From Bacillota bacterium (GTDB lineage: Bacteria; Bacillota; Sulfobacillia; Sulfobacillales; Sulfobacillaceae): DNA of 64,000 nucleotides. This document shows positions 16,124 through 24,431 of this stretch, piece by piece (position 1 is the stretch's first letter; each line of letters opens with the position of its first letter). The DNA is taken from NCBI GenBank assembly GCA_021784595.1, contig JAJYHT010000062.1, forward strand, positions 179,507 through 243,506. Reading direction: 5' to 3'. The position numbers and the translations under genes are program-made. Below the pieces are notes generated by a model, which made no database searches, was not told where the DNA came from, and saw only the letters and a list, made by a program, of their open reading frames with translations.

Positions 16124-16160
16124 ATGTGGAGCGAACATGTGCGAAAGGGGGATACCTTGG

Positions 16161-17549
16161 GTGGAGGAGCGTAAATATTTCATTAAGACCTATGGTTGTC
16201 AGATGAATGAACGGGATACGGAAATCATGGGCGGTCAACTGGATCAGCTCGGATTTCAGGCGACGGACCGTGATAACCAAGCAGATCTCATAATCATTAA
16301 CACCTGTGCGGTGCGGGGTAGCGCAGAACAGCATGCTTTTGGGTATATTGGACAGTTGAAGCAATTGAAAGATCAGCATCCCCATGTCAAATTGGCGGTG
16401 GCAGGTTGCATGGCGCAAGAACCGGGCACGATTGCCTGGATAAAACGGTACGCTCCGCATGTGGATTTGGTGTTTGGGACGCACAACCTGCATCAATTGC
16501 CAAAGCTTTTGGAGGAAGCGGAAGAGCGGGAAGAGACCTTGATTGACGTGTGGAAAACGGCGGGTGATGTGGTGGAACACCTCCCGTCGCACCGCAATGA
16601 TGGCGTAAGAGCGTTTGTCAATATTATTTATGGATGCGACAAGTTTTGTACTTATTGCATTGTTCCCTTCACCCGGGGCAAGGAGCGATCTCGGGCGCTG
16701 GCACCAATCGTTGCCGAGGTGCGGGCACTAGCCCAAGAGGGATATCAGGACATTACGGTTTTGGGACAAAACGTCAACTCCTATGGCCATGATTTGGACC
16801 CTCAAGTGGATCTGGCGGACTTGTTGCGGTCGCTTGAACCAATAGAAGGCGTAAGATGGTTGCGTTATACCACTTCGCACCCACGCGATTTCAGCCAGCA
16901 TCTCATTGACAGCATCGCCGCCAGCCAAAAGATTACCCATCATGTCCATTTGCCGGTGCAATCAGGATCCAATGCAATCCTGAAAAAAATGAACCGCAAG
17001 TACACCCAAGAGTACTATATGGACTTAATCAATCGCGTCAAACTCGCGATTGATGATGTGTCCTTGACGACCGACATCATTGTCGGGTTCCCTGGGGAAA
17101 CCGAAAGCGATTTTGAAGACACGTTAGAGTTGATGCGCAAAGTCCGTTACGATGCCGCCTTCACATTTATTTATTCGCCCAGGGAAGGCACTCCGGCGGC
17201 GCGTTGGGAAGGACGAGACCCCGTTCCCGATCCAATCAAAAAAGATAGATTGAATCGTCTCATGGAACTTCAGTATCAAATCAGTCTTGAGGCTAACCAG
17301 CAACTCGTGGGCCGTACGGAAGTCGTGTTGATTGAGGGTCTAAGCCGCAAGGACCCCAATGTATGGGCGGGCCGGACACAATCCAACAAGGTTGTGTTAG
17401 TGAACCGCGATTCGGCGGTAGACCTTATTGACCGATTTATTCCGGTGCGAATTGAGAAAGCTAAAACATTTTATTTAGGCGCAAGACAAATCGGCGATCC
17501 GCTTTCTGGCCCGGCACCGAGGCGGCGTGTGGAATTACCTTTATTGTAG
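16161..17549 (+). CDS. miaB: tRNA-2-methylthio-N6-isopentenyladenosine methylthiotransferase
   Basis: 462 residues from GTG 16161, nine bases after aaaggggg; the upstream ATG at 16137 has no clear ribosome binding site. UPF0004 domain with three cluster cysteines (TYGCQMN, NTCAVRG, AGCMAQ; about 13, 49, 83), radical-SAM triad GCDKFCTYC (159, 163, 166) and a C-terminal TRAM-like region. MiaB adds the 2-methylthio group to i6A37 of tRNAs reading UNN codons, using SAM and an auxiliary 4Fe-4S cluster. Confidence 0.95.
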   Translation: MEERKYFIKTYGCQMNERDTEIMGGQLDQLGFQATDRDNQADLIIINTCAVRGSAEQHAFGYIGQLKQLKDQHPHVKLAVAGCMAQEPGTIAWIKRYAPHVDLVFGTHNLHQLPKLLEEAEEREETLIDVWKTAGDVVEHLPSHRNDGVRAFVNIIYGCDKFCTYCIVPFTRGKERSRALAPIVAEVRALAQEGYQDITVLGQNVNSYGHDLDPQVDLADLLRSLEPIEGVRWLRYTTSHPRDFSQHLIDSIAASQKITHHVHLPVQSGSNAILKKMNRKYTQEYYMDLINRVKLAIDDVSLTTDIIVGFPGETESDFEDTLELMRKVRYDAAFTFIYSPREGTPAARWEGRDPVPDPIKKDRLNRLMELQYQISLEANQQLVGRTEVVLIEGLSRKDPNVWAGRTQSNKVVLVNRDSAVDLIDRFIPVRIEKAKTFYLGARQIGDPLSGPAPRRRVELPLL

Positions 17550-17659
17550 CTGTCTCATTTGGGCCATAGACGGACTGGGCCATGTTCCAATTTGTTCCGA
17601 CGCCTTGGGTCTAGTTTTTCTCCGCATTGCGATGGTGCGGAACAGTTGGGAGCCAATGT

Positions 17660-17667
17660 GGTACAAT
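17660..17667 (+). promoter_or_regulatory. Possible extended -10 promoter
   Basis: In TGTGG-TACAAT a TACAAT -10 is preceded by TGG. It lies in the 248-base gap between miaB and the small membrane protein gene and is the only promoter-like element I see there. Confidence 0.3.
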
Positions 17668-17797
17668 TGGGGCAGCATAAGGTCTCCAAAGCATTGGTTT
17701 AGGCTAACTCACCAAAATTGCGATGGGCAATTGGTTTTGTGCCCAATGGCATGAAATTGAGGCCACGAGCGGGCTGCAAGCAGAAGGATGGATCGTC

Positions 17798-18094
17798 GTG
17801 AGTTTGACGCTGTTGCATGTATTATTTGTGGTGATTATGACCACGGTTGGAGCATCGGCTGGCCGTTTTATCCGCAACCACTCCAAGCGCCTGACCTATC
17901 TTAAAGAGAGCGTCCGCGCAATATTGTTTCTTTTGGGGACGGTGGCTGTGGTGTGGTATTTGGCAGGAACTCCTGCCTCGGGAGTTTCTAAGGCGGGACT
18001 CGCTGGATTGTATATTGGCCTCGTGTACGGACTGATTGCCTCAGATCCCCGCCCTCGGCGGGCCGCTACCGAGCAATCGCCTCACAACAAGTAG
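17798..18094 (+). CDS. Hypothetical membrane protein
   Basis: 98 residues from GTG 17798, preceded by agaagga; an in-frame ATG at 17723 would add 25 residues but has no Shine-Dalgarno. Three hydrophobic stretches (about 1-20, 38-56, 66-82) suggest a small integral membrane protein with a basic cytoplasmic tail. No family recognised. A strong terminator follows directly. Confidence 0.55.
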   Translation: MSLTLLHVLFVVIMTTVGASAGRFIRNHSKRLTYLKESVRAILFLLGTVAVVWYLAGTPASGVSKAGLAGLYIGLVYGLIASDPRPRRAATEQSPHNK

Positions 18095-18122
18095 ACCCCC
18101 GTCTTTATTTTGGCGGGGGTCT
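18093..18122. terminator. Bidirectional rho-independent terminator
   Basis: AGACCCCCG pairs perfectly with CGGGGGTCT around a 12-base T-rich loop. It lies between the convergent small membrane protein gene and the leftward GH18-like gene, and the right arm is followed by TTT. Confidence 0.75.
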
Positions 18123-18131
18123 TTACACCGC

Positions 18132-19286
18132 TTAGGATTTTGCTCCCGATTGGGGACTTGTTTTGTTGCTAGGCGCGGATATGGCTTTGGACACCACATT
18201 CCACCACTTTGCATCCTCATAGCCGATGCGCCAAAACGCAACGCCGGCCAAATGATATTTTTCCGCTAGTTTGATACGATCCTTGGCTCCGCGGTCGTTG
18301 ACAAACCAAATGACGTGCTTTACGCCACCCGTTGTGTAAGTGTCGTAGGCTTCTTTATACGTGGGATTCCACGTGTAGGCTCCATACTTATGCTGGTACA
18401 TGACTTTTAATGGGATGGTTGTGGCCGTGGTCGAAGCACCAGTCCACAGATAACCATAGTTGGCAATTCCTAGGTACAGTTTAGAGGGAGATACTCCAGC
18501 CTTGATGGCCCGCGAGATGCTCTGGGAGACCCAAGCAAAGGGACTGACCGGGCCCGGGGGAGTGCCGTTGCCGTGCAGGTCATAGGCCATTAGCACCATA
18601 CCAGTGACCACTTTGTCCAAGGCGGGATAATCATACGCTTGTGCAGGTCCGTTGTTGTTGCTGAGGGGCACGACGGACATGGAGATGAATTTGCCTTTTG
18701 GCATGGCATGGTTGAGGTCATCCATAAACTTTACCAACAAAGGACGGTCTGTTGGTTTTAAGGTCTGAAAGTCGATGTTCACGCCAAGGTAGTTCTTACT
18801 GGCGACGAGATGAGCAATGTTGTTTACCGCAGCATGGCGCGCGGTAGCGGTCAGGAGCATCCCGTCGGTTCCGCCGGCATTATTGAACAACGGAGTCAAT
18901 GGCAAATGTTGCTCCGCCGCAAGCTGAGGCGCATTGCCCTCGGGTTTGGCCATGACGGTTCCAGTGGCGCTTACCTCGTACCAAAAGGGAGCAAGATAAT
19001 TGACCAAGCCAGGATGTGCTTTCAGCAATTGGAATGGGTCCGGCGGCACCGAAGACATGGTTGGATCATAAAAGGCAATGACCTTTAACCGATTGGTGGC
19101 AGTGGTTTTGGGTGTAGTCTTAACCAGGCCTTTGGTCGACTTTTTTACCGATTTGCGTGCGGCATTGGTTGAATTCTTGATGGGGGCAGGACTTTTAGGC
19201 GCTGATCCCATAAGACTGCAGCCGCTGGCCATTAAGGCTGTTATGCTGGCAACGGCCAGCCAACGGGGATGCCGTATCCTTATCAT
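18132..19286 (-). CDS. GH18-like lipoprotein, catalytic Glu replaced by Gln
   Basis: 384 residues with a lipoprotein-type signal (ASGC, Cys23) and a Lys/Thr-rich spacer to about 65, then a glycosyl hydrolase family 18 barrel similar to spore cortex/SleL-type proteins (KVIAFYDP, YLAPFWYEV, GMVLMAYDLHG, LYLGIANYGYLW, GVAFWRIGYED). The catalytic strand reads GVNIDFQ (168-174): the acid/base Glu that should end it is Gln174, and the second Asp is Asn. I infer a glycan-binding rather than hydrolytic protein. Start ATG is preceded by aggaggga. Confidence 0.8.
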   Translation of the reverse strand: MIRIRHPRWLAVASITALMASGCSLMGSAPKSPAPIKNSTNAARKSVKKSTKGLVKTTPKTTATNRLKVIAFYDPTMSSVPPDPFQLLKAHPGLVNYLAPFWYEVSATGTVMAKPEGNAPQLAAEQHLPLTPLFNNAGGTDGMLLTATARHAAVNNIAHLVASKNYLGVNIDFQTLKPTDRPLLVKFMDDLNHAMPKGKFISMSVVPLSNNNGPAQAYDYPALDKVVTGMVLMAYDLHGNGTPPGPVSPFAWVSQSISRAIKAGVSPSKLYLGIANYGYLWTGASTTATTIPLKVMYQHKYGAYTWNPTYKEAYDTYTTGGVKHVIWFVNDRGAKDRIKLAEKYHLAGVAFWRIGYEDAKWWNVVSKAISAPSNKTSPQSGAKS

Positions 19287-19392
19287 AGATGGTCCCTCCT
19301 TCTAAACGTCTGTGCGTCGAAATGAGCATGATGACAGTACCAATTCGTGCATATTATGTCTTCGTGAGCCGTTGTCCATACTGGAAGAGATC

Positions 19393-19433
19393 GGCATGCT
19401 AAAAAATAATCTGGTGTTATGGGATGGCATGCT
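19393..19433. repeat. Direct repeat GGCATGCT, 33 bp apart
   Basis: Two identical GGCATGCT octamers (each with the palindromic core GCATGC) occur in the 177-base region between the divergent genes at 18132-19286 and 19464-19955. The spacing is about three helical turns, so paired regulator binding is possible. Nothing else clear is seen in this region. Confidence 0.3.
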
Positions 19434-19463
19434 CAGAAATGCATAGAAGGAGGAGGAGTCTAT

Positions 19464-19955
19464 TTGCGTTATGCGCCGTTGGTCCTAGGCATAGTCATGG
19501 GCTCGCTCGGTTTGGCAGCTACTGAAGCTGCCTGGCTGGGTGTTTTAGGAGTAACTGTTCATGTGAATCGGCGAGAAATTGGGCAGGATTTTGCACCCAT
19601 AATGAATGCGTTGATTAGTCCAATGTGGCCATCCTTGCGAAAAGAATTGAAAGACGACATGAGACCTTTGGTTGACGTCCAAGTCAGCCAACTCATGTCC
19701 CATCTCCGCGTGTCCGTGGATGGTGTAAGTTTTGCGATTCCAAAAACGGCGCAAGAGAGCCTCAAGGACCGATTGTTGCCAATGATTAATCAGCAAATGA
19801 CGGTTTATTTAAAGCGCCAATTTACCCCGCAACGGGTGGTTGAACCATTGGTGTCCCATTTGGTGCCCCAGCAGCCGGTGACTATTACTATCAACTTAGG
19901 ACGCGTTCCGTTGGCGGTGCATATCGTCCCGGAAAGTTCGCACAAGCCAGGCTGA
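19464..19955 (+). CDS. Hypothetical exported or membrane-anchored protein
   Basis: 163 residues from TTG 19464, seven bases after aaggaggaggag; the longer frame from 19419 includes the ribosome binding site and is rejected. Residues 5-30 are hydrophobic, a signal anchor or signal peptide. The rest is a mixed helical domain with paired segments (PLVDVQVSQLMSHLRVSV, LLPMINQQMTVYLKRQF) and no catalytic motif. No family recognised. It ends just before the rpsB promoter. Confidence 0.55.
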   Translation: MRYAPLVLGIVMGSLGLAATEAAWLGVLGVTVHVNRREIGQDFAPIMNALISPMWPSLRKELKDDMRPLVDVQVSQLMSHLRVSVDGVSFAIPKTAQESLKDRLLPMINQQMTVYLKRQFTPQRVVEPLVSHLVPQQPVTITINLGRVPLAVHIVPESSHKPG

Positions 19956-19961
19956 TCGAAC

Positions 19962-19990
19962 TTGTCGAAGGAAGCTCCGTATGCTATAAT
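19962..19990 (+). promoter_or_regulatory. Sigma-A promoter of rpsB operon
   Basis: TTGTCG, a 17-base spacer and a perfect TATAAT. It lies 90 bases upstream of rpsB and is one of the two best promoters in the window. Confidence 0.75.
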
Positions 19991-20012
19991 TCGCAAGGAT
20001 CTTAACCACACA

Positions 20013-20055
20013 CGCAGCCATCATTCCTGGTGCCGGAAGGTGCACATGGGTTGCG
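20013..20055 (+). promoter_or_regulatory. Structured 5' leader of rpsB
   Basis: Between the promoter and the rpsB Shine-Dalgarno, CGCAGCC (20013-20019) can pair with GGTTGCG (20049-20055), one G-U, enclosing a smaller TTCC/GGAA hairpin. The position fits an autoregulatory ribosomal-protein leader bound by S2, but I cannot match it to a known family. Confidence 0.4.
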
Positions 20056-20079
20056 GAGGAAAAAACCAGGAGGTGTTGT

Positions 20080-20796
20080 ATGTCTGTAATTTCGATGAAG
20101 CAGTTGCTTGAAGCTGGTGTCCATTTTGGCCACCAGACCCGCCGATGGAACCCCAAGATGAAGCCTTATATATTTACGGAACGGAATGGCATTTATATCA
20201 TCGACCTTCAGAAGACGGTGCGTAAGGTAGACGATGCTTATAATTTTGTGCGCCAAGTGGGCGCTGACGGTGGGCGCATGTTGTTTATTGGGACCAAAAA
20301 ACAAGCCCAGGAAGCCGTCGCGGATGAAGCGCGCCGTTCAGGTGATTATTTCGTAAATCAACGCTGGCTCGGCGGGATGTTGACCAATTTCGACACCATC
20401 AAAAAACGTGTTAAAAGACTAGGTGAATTGAAAGAGCAAGAGGCGAGCGGCAATTGGGAACGGTTGCCGAAAAAAGAAGTGAGCTCGTTGACGCGGGAAA
20501 AAGAAAAATTGGAAAAATACTTGGGTGGCATCGAGGGAATGCGAGATTTGCCGGCAGCAGTATTCGTTGTTGATCCGCGCAAGGAACACATTGCTGTCAC
20601 TGAGGCACGCAAGTTGGGGATACCAATCGTCGGTATTGTCGATACCAATTGTGATCCGGATGAAATCGACTACATCATACCTGGCAACGACGATGCAATT
20701 CGTGCGGTCCGCCTTTTAACCGCCAAAATTGCCGATGCCTTGATCGAAGGACGGCAGGGTGAAGCCCTGGCTGAAGAGGTTGCCGAAGCCCAATAG
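20080..20796 (+). CDS. rpsB: 30S ribosomal protein S2
   Basis: 238 residues with the family's N-terminal [20 protein letters not shown] and the [12 protein letters not shown] block near 165. S2 is a late-binding protein of the small subunit that recruits S1 or its substitute. Start ATG follows ccaggaggtgttgt. First gene of the rpsB-tsf-pyrH-frr set, preceded by a strong promoter and structured leader. Confidence 0.98.
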   Translation: MSVISMKQLLEAGVHFGHQTRRWNPKMKPYIFTERNGIYIIDLQKTVRKVDDAYNFVRQVGADGGRMLFIGTKKQAQEAVADEARRSGDYFVNQRWLGGMLTNFDTIKKRVKRLGELKEQEASGNWERLPKKEVSSLTREKEKLEKYLGGIEGMRDLPAAVFVVDPRKEHIAVTEARKLGIPIVGIVDTNCDPDEIDYIIPGNDDAIRAVRLLTAKIADALIEGRQGEALAEEVAEAQ

Positions 20797-20815
20797 GGTT
20801 AACTAGACACCAAAG

Positions 20816-20837
20816 AAGGCGACCGTAAGGTCGCTTT
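20816..20837 (+). terminator. Intercistronic hairpin rpsB-tsf
   Basis: AAGGCGACC pairs with GGTCGCTTT (one G-U) around a GTAA tetraloop of GNRA type, followed by a short T-rich stretch. Probably a partial terminator or processing site that sets the rpsB to tsf ratio. Confidence 0.5.
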
Positions 20838-20857
20838 CCTTGCGAGGAGGATCTTGT

Positions 20858-21478
20858 GTGATTTCAGCTAAAGACGTCAAGTTGTTGCGCGAGCGCACGG
20901 GCGCTGGAATGATGGAATGCAAACGCGCGCTTGAGCAAGCAGAAGGTAATATGGAACGTGCAGTGGACATTCTTCGTGAGCGAGGTTTGGCAGCGGCTGC
21001 CAAAAAAGCAGGAAGAACCGCTACCGAAGGGCTAGTGGAGAGTTACATTCACTTGCAAGGTAGAATTGGCGTGTTGTTGGAAATTAACTGTGAGACAGAC
21101 TTTGTGGCCAACACGGCGGATTTTCGGGCTTTAGCCCATGATGTGGCCATGCATATCGCGGCGGCTCGCCCGCGTTATGTAAGACCGGACGAAGTGCCTT
21201 CTGATGAACTGGATCACGAACGGCAGATTCTGACCGCGCAGGCTCTGAATGAAGGGAAACCCGCTGCCATTGTGGAAAAAATGGTTGAGGGACGCATTAA
21301 GAAGTTTTACCAGGAAGCCTGCCTGTTGCAGCAACCTTTTGTAAAAAATCCTGACGTGACTATTGACCAACTTTTGAAGGAACACATCGCACGTCTGGGC
21401 GAACAAATTACGGTACGGCGATTCGTGCGGTTTGAACGCGGAGAAGATCTTGCCGCTGCTGATTCGGCGGTTCAATAG
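20858..21478 (+). CDS. tsf: Elongation factor Ts
   Basis: 206 residues from GTG 20858 behind gaggagga; the frame opens at 20840 but that would include the ribosome binding site. N-terminal UBA-like domain with [16 protein letters not shown], then the EF-Tu-binding core with INCETDFVA. It is a short form with a single core domain, as in many thermophiles and actinobacteria (B. subtilis has about 290 residues). It exchanges GDP on EF-Tu. Confidence 0.96.
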   Translation: MISAKDVKLLRERTGAGMMECKRALEQAEGNMERAVDILRERGLAAAAKKAGRTATEGLVESYIHLQGRIGVLLEINCETDFVANTADFRALAHDVAMHIAAARPRYVRPDEVPSDELDHERQILTAQALNEGKPAAIVEKMVEGRIKKFYQEACLLQQPFVKNPDVTIDQLLKEHIARLGEQITVRRFVRFERGEDLAAADSAVQ

Positions 21479-21482
21479 CCAG

Positions 21483-21500
21483 GGGGCACGCAAGTGCCCC
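21483..21500 (+). terminator. Intercistronic hairpin tsf-pyrH
   Basis: GGGGCAC pairs with GTGCCCC around a GCAA (GNRA) tetraloop and is followed by TTT, immediately after the tsf stop. Possibly an attenuator that reduces read-through into pyrH. Confidence 0.6.
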
Positions 21501-21545
21501 TTTGATGTATCTGCAGTCCCATATCACCACTATGAGGGGGAACCT

Positions 21546-22277
21546 ATGGAAGAACAGCCGAAGTATAAGCGGATTGTATTGAAGCTTTCAGGGGAAGCAT
21601 TGGCTGGAAATGAAGGATATGGCATCGATCCCACGGTCGTCGACAGTTTGGCCAGGCAAATTCAAGACGTCTTGCGATTGGGCGTGCAAATTGGGGTTGT
21701 TGTTGGGGGCGGCAATATTTGGCGCGGATTGGCGGGAGCGTCTAAGGGCATGGACCGTGCGACCGCGGATTATATGGGCATGTTGGCCACCGTCATCAAT
21801 GCCCTAGCGTTGATGGATGCGCTGGAAAAGCATGGAGTGGAAGTGCGCGTGCAAACCGCCATCGAAATGAAGGAGGTGGCTGAACCCTACATTCGCCGCC
21901 GGGCGATTACACATTTGGACAAAGGCCGGGTGGTCATTTTTGCCGCTGGCACTGGCAATCCCTATTTCTCGACCGACACGACAGCCGCGTTGCGGGCAGC
22001 GGAAATTGAAGCTGATGTTATGCTGAAAGCCACTAAAGAATCTGGTGTCTACGACGCCGATCCTCGCACTCATCCAGAAGCGCGAAAACTTGATCAAATT
22101 GGCTATCTGGATGTGTTGAAGGAAAATCTTAAAGTGATGGATGCCACTGCAACCTCGTTATGCATGGACAACGACATTCCGATTGTCGTCTTTAACATGA
22201 ATATTTATGGTAATATTCGAAAGGTAGTGATGGGTGAACCCATCGGGACCTTTGTGAGGAGCGAGCATCATGCTTAA
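21546..22277 (+). CDS. pyrH: UMP kinase
   Basis: 243 residues from ATG 21546 behind gaggggg; upstream in-frame codons overlap tsf. Amino-acid-kinase fold: VLKLSGEAL at the N-terminus, [10 protein letters not shown] (about 54-63), and the hexameric UMP kinase segment with [13 protein letters not shown]. Phosphorylates UMP to UDP in pyrimidine supply. The stop overlaps the frr start by eight bases. Confidence 0.97.
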   Translation: MEEQPKYKRIVLKLSGEALAGNEGYGIDPTVVDSLARQIQDVLRLGVQIGVVVGGGNIWRGLAGASKGMDRATADYMGMLATVINALALMDALEKHGVEVRVQTAIEMKEVAEPYIRRRAITHLDKGRVVIFAAGTGNPYFSTDTTAALRAAEIEADVMLKATKESGVYDADPRTHPEARKLDQIGYLDVLKENLKVMDATATSLCMDNDIPIVVFNMNIYGNIRKVVMGEPIGTFVRSEHHA

Positions 22278-22827
22278 GGACATTGTCGCTGATGCGGAAC
22301 ATAAGATGAAACGCACAGTTGAAGTATTTGAACACGATTTGGCGGGCATGCGCGCTGGCCGGGCACATCCAGCGCTGCTGGAAAAGGTGTCAGTTGAGTA
22401 TTATGGCAGTGCCACCCCGTTGCAGCATCTGGCCACCATTTCAGCACCCGAACCTAGGGTACTGATTGTACAACCTTTTGATAAGTCGGCCGCCAATGCC
22501 ATCGAAAAAGGTATTCAAAAGGCTGATTTAGGGGTTTCGGTACGAGTGGATGGGCCAATTTTACGGGTAAGCGTGCCGCCGTTAACGGAAGAACGACGAA
22601 AAGACTTAGTTAAGCAATTAAAACGTCAACTGGAAGACCAACGCGTAGCGATTCGAAATATTCGCCGTGATGCGGTGGAACATTTGCGGGCCGACCAGAA
22701 GGACCGTCAAATTTCTGAGGACGAGGAACGGCGAGGTCAAACGGACGTGCAAAAGCTGACTGACAAGTATATTAAAGTACTCGATGAGGTTGCTCAAGCG
22801 CGGGAGCAAGACATTATGACGCCTTGA
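22270..22827 (+). CDS. frr: Ribosome recycling factor
   Basis: 185 residues, exactly the usual length. N-terminal helix with [17 protein letters not shown], then the central [16 protein letters not shown] and the [15 protein letters not shown] helix. Works with EF-G to split post-termination ribosomes. ATG overlaps the pyrH stop, with gaggagcg as ribosome binding site. Confidence 0.98.
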   Translation: MLKDIVADAEHKMKRTVEVFEHDLAGMRAGRAHPALLEKVSVEYYGSATPLQHLATISAPEPRVLIVQPFDKSAANAIEKGIQKADLGVSVRVDGPILRVSVPPLTEERRKDLVKQLKRQLEDQRVAIRNIRRDAVEHLRADQKDRQISEDEERRGQTDVQKLTDKYIKVLDEVAQAREQDIMTP

Positions 22828-22842
22828 GCAGCGGGAGGTTGG

Positions 22843-23604
22843 ATGGACAATTATACGGACGAGTCTAGTCCCCCTGCAACGGCAATGTCGGGTGCGCTTA
22901 AAAATCGGCCGTTGCCACGCCATATCGCCATTATTATGGACGGCAACGGGCGGTGGGCGATTCAGCACGGGTTGCCGCGTGTGCTCGGCCATCGGCAAGG
23001 GGTGAAGGCACTTAAGCCGATAGTTAAAGAATGCTCCCGATTAGGCATAGAGGTGCTAACGGTTTATGCCTTCTCGACCGAAAATTGGTCGCGCCCATTA
23101 GCGGAAGTTACCACCCTGATGGCATTGCTGGAAGAATTTCTTGATTCGGAAACTCCTGAACTTAAGGATCAAGGCGTACGGATTAGAACCATCGGCCATC
23201 TCGAGCAATTGCCCAAGGCGGCCCAAGCTGCATTGGCTCGTTCTTGTGCAGAAACCGATGGTCAGACCAAAATGGTTTTGAACTTGGCCTTAAATTATGG
23301 AGGTCGTGATGAACTTGTGCGAGCGGTAAATCGTTGGTTGGCGGAGCAACGGTCTAAAGGCGCCAACCATGATTTAGACGTCGCGACCGTGGAGCGGTAT
23401 TTGGATACCGCGGGTTTGCCGGATCCTGATTTACTGATCCGTTCCAGCGGGGAACTTCGACTGTCAAACTTTTTGTTGTGGCAAATGGCCTACTCGGAAA
23501 TTTACATTACCGATGTTTTGTGGCCTGACTTCACACCCGAAGAATTGTTGCGCGCTATTGAAGTGTACCAACAACGGGACCGCCGTTTCGGCGGTCATAG
23601 TTAG
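22843..23604 (+). CDS. uppS: Isoprenyl transferase (undecaprenyl diphosphate synthase)
   Basis: 253 residues with the cis-prenyltransferase signature IIMDGNGRWA (catalytic Asp33), TVYAFSTENW near 67-76, and LRLSNFLLWQMAYSE near 205-220. Condenses IPP onto farnesyl-PP to make the C55 carrier for cell-wall glycans. Cytosolic, membrane-associated. dxr and ispG downstream supply its isoprenoid precursors. Confidence 0.97.
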   Translation: MDNYTDESSPPATAMSGALKNRPLPRHIAIIMDGNGRWAIQHGLPRVLGHRQGVKALKPIVKECSRLGIEVLTVYAFSTENWSRPLAEVTTLMALLEEFLDSETPELKDQGVRIRTIGHLEQLPKAAQAALARSCAETDGQTKMVLNLALNYGGRDELVRAVNRWLAEQRSKGANHDLDVATVERYLDTAGLPDPDLLIRSSGELRLSNFLLWQMAYSEIYITDVLWPDFTPEELLRAIEVYQQRDRRFGGHS

Positions 23605-23617
23605 GAAGGACGTTCCG

Positions 23618-24400
23618 TTGCTGAGAATGCGAGTTATAACGGCTGCCATCGGTATACCTGTCATGTTGTTGCTGTTGTATTTTGGCGGCTGGGTTTTGGT
23701 GATAGGGGTATCGATATTGTCCAGTATCGGGATATGGGAACTGCATCGAATGCTTGAGCGCCATAGTGTGCGATTTTTTCCCATGATTGCGGTGATCTGG
23801 GTTTGGGCGTTGATTTGGGCTAGCAGTCACCATCATTGGACTGTTCCGGTGGTAACCTTAGGTGCAGTGGTTGTGGTGTTGGTAGCAATCTTTACACGGA
23901 GTCCGGAGGCTTTTGAAGGCGCCGTCACGACGTCATGGGGCGCGCTCTATTTGGGTCTCTTCTTTTCCTTTGTCATTCGCATTCGTCGATTGTCTCACGG
24001 ATTGCATATTGCTTTCGCATTTTTTTTAATCATTTGGGCTACCGATACGTTAGCCTTTTTTGTCGGCAGGCAGTGGGGAAGAAAAAAGTTGTTGCCTAAG
24101 ATTAGCCCTAGCAAGACGTGGGAAGGTACTATCGGCGGTACCCTGGGTGGGATTTTGATGGGGCTGTTGATGGCGCATTGGTCTGGGCTTACGCTATTCG
24201 AGGGAGTATTTCTAGGATTAGTGGTCTCGGTGTTTGGCCAACTTGGAGACCTATTGGAATCCGCGATCAAACGGTATGCAGGGGTCAAGGATTCGGGAGT
24301 GTTGTTGCCCGGACACGGGGGAATCTTAGACCGATTTGACTCTGCCTTGTTTGCTTTGCCAATTGCCTATTATTTATTGAGGAGCTTGGGCATAAGCTAG
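23618..24400 (+). CDS. cdsA: Phosphatidate cytidylyltransferase
   Basis: 260 residues from TTG 23618, seven bases after aggaagga; a possible alternative is ATG 23627. Multiple hydrophobic helices and the CDS signature near the C-terminus: SAIKRYAGVKDSG followed by PGHGGILDRFDS, plus SKTWEGTIGG earlier. Makes CDP-diacylglycerol from phosphatidate and CTP at the membrane. Directly follows uppS, as in Bacillus. Confidence 0.95.
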   Translation: MLRMRVITAAIGIPVMLLLLYFGGWVLVIGVSILSSIGIWELHRMLERHSVRFFPMIAVIWVWALIWASSHHHWTVPVVTLGAVVVVLVAIFTRSPEAFEGAVTTSWGALYLGLFFSFVIRIRRLSHGLHIAFAFFLIIWATDTLAFFVGRQWGRKKLLPKISPSKTWEGTIGGTLGGILMGLLMAHWSGLTLFEGVFLGLVVSVFGQLGDLLESAIKRYAGVKDSGVLLPGHGGILDRFDSALFALPIAYYLLRSLGIS

Positions 24401-24431
24401 CGCATATCCTTTCGCAGGAGAGGTGTGAGCG

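Noticed and set aside
21432..21545. N-terminal extension of pyrH
   Set aside because: Overlaps tsf and spans the hairpin and the pyrH Shine-Dalgarno; UMP kinase homology starts after ATG 21546.
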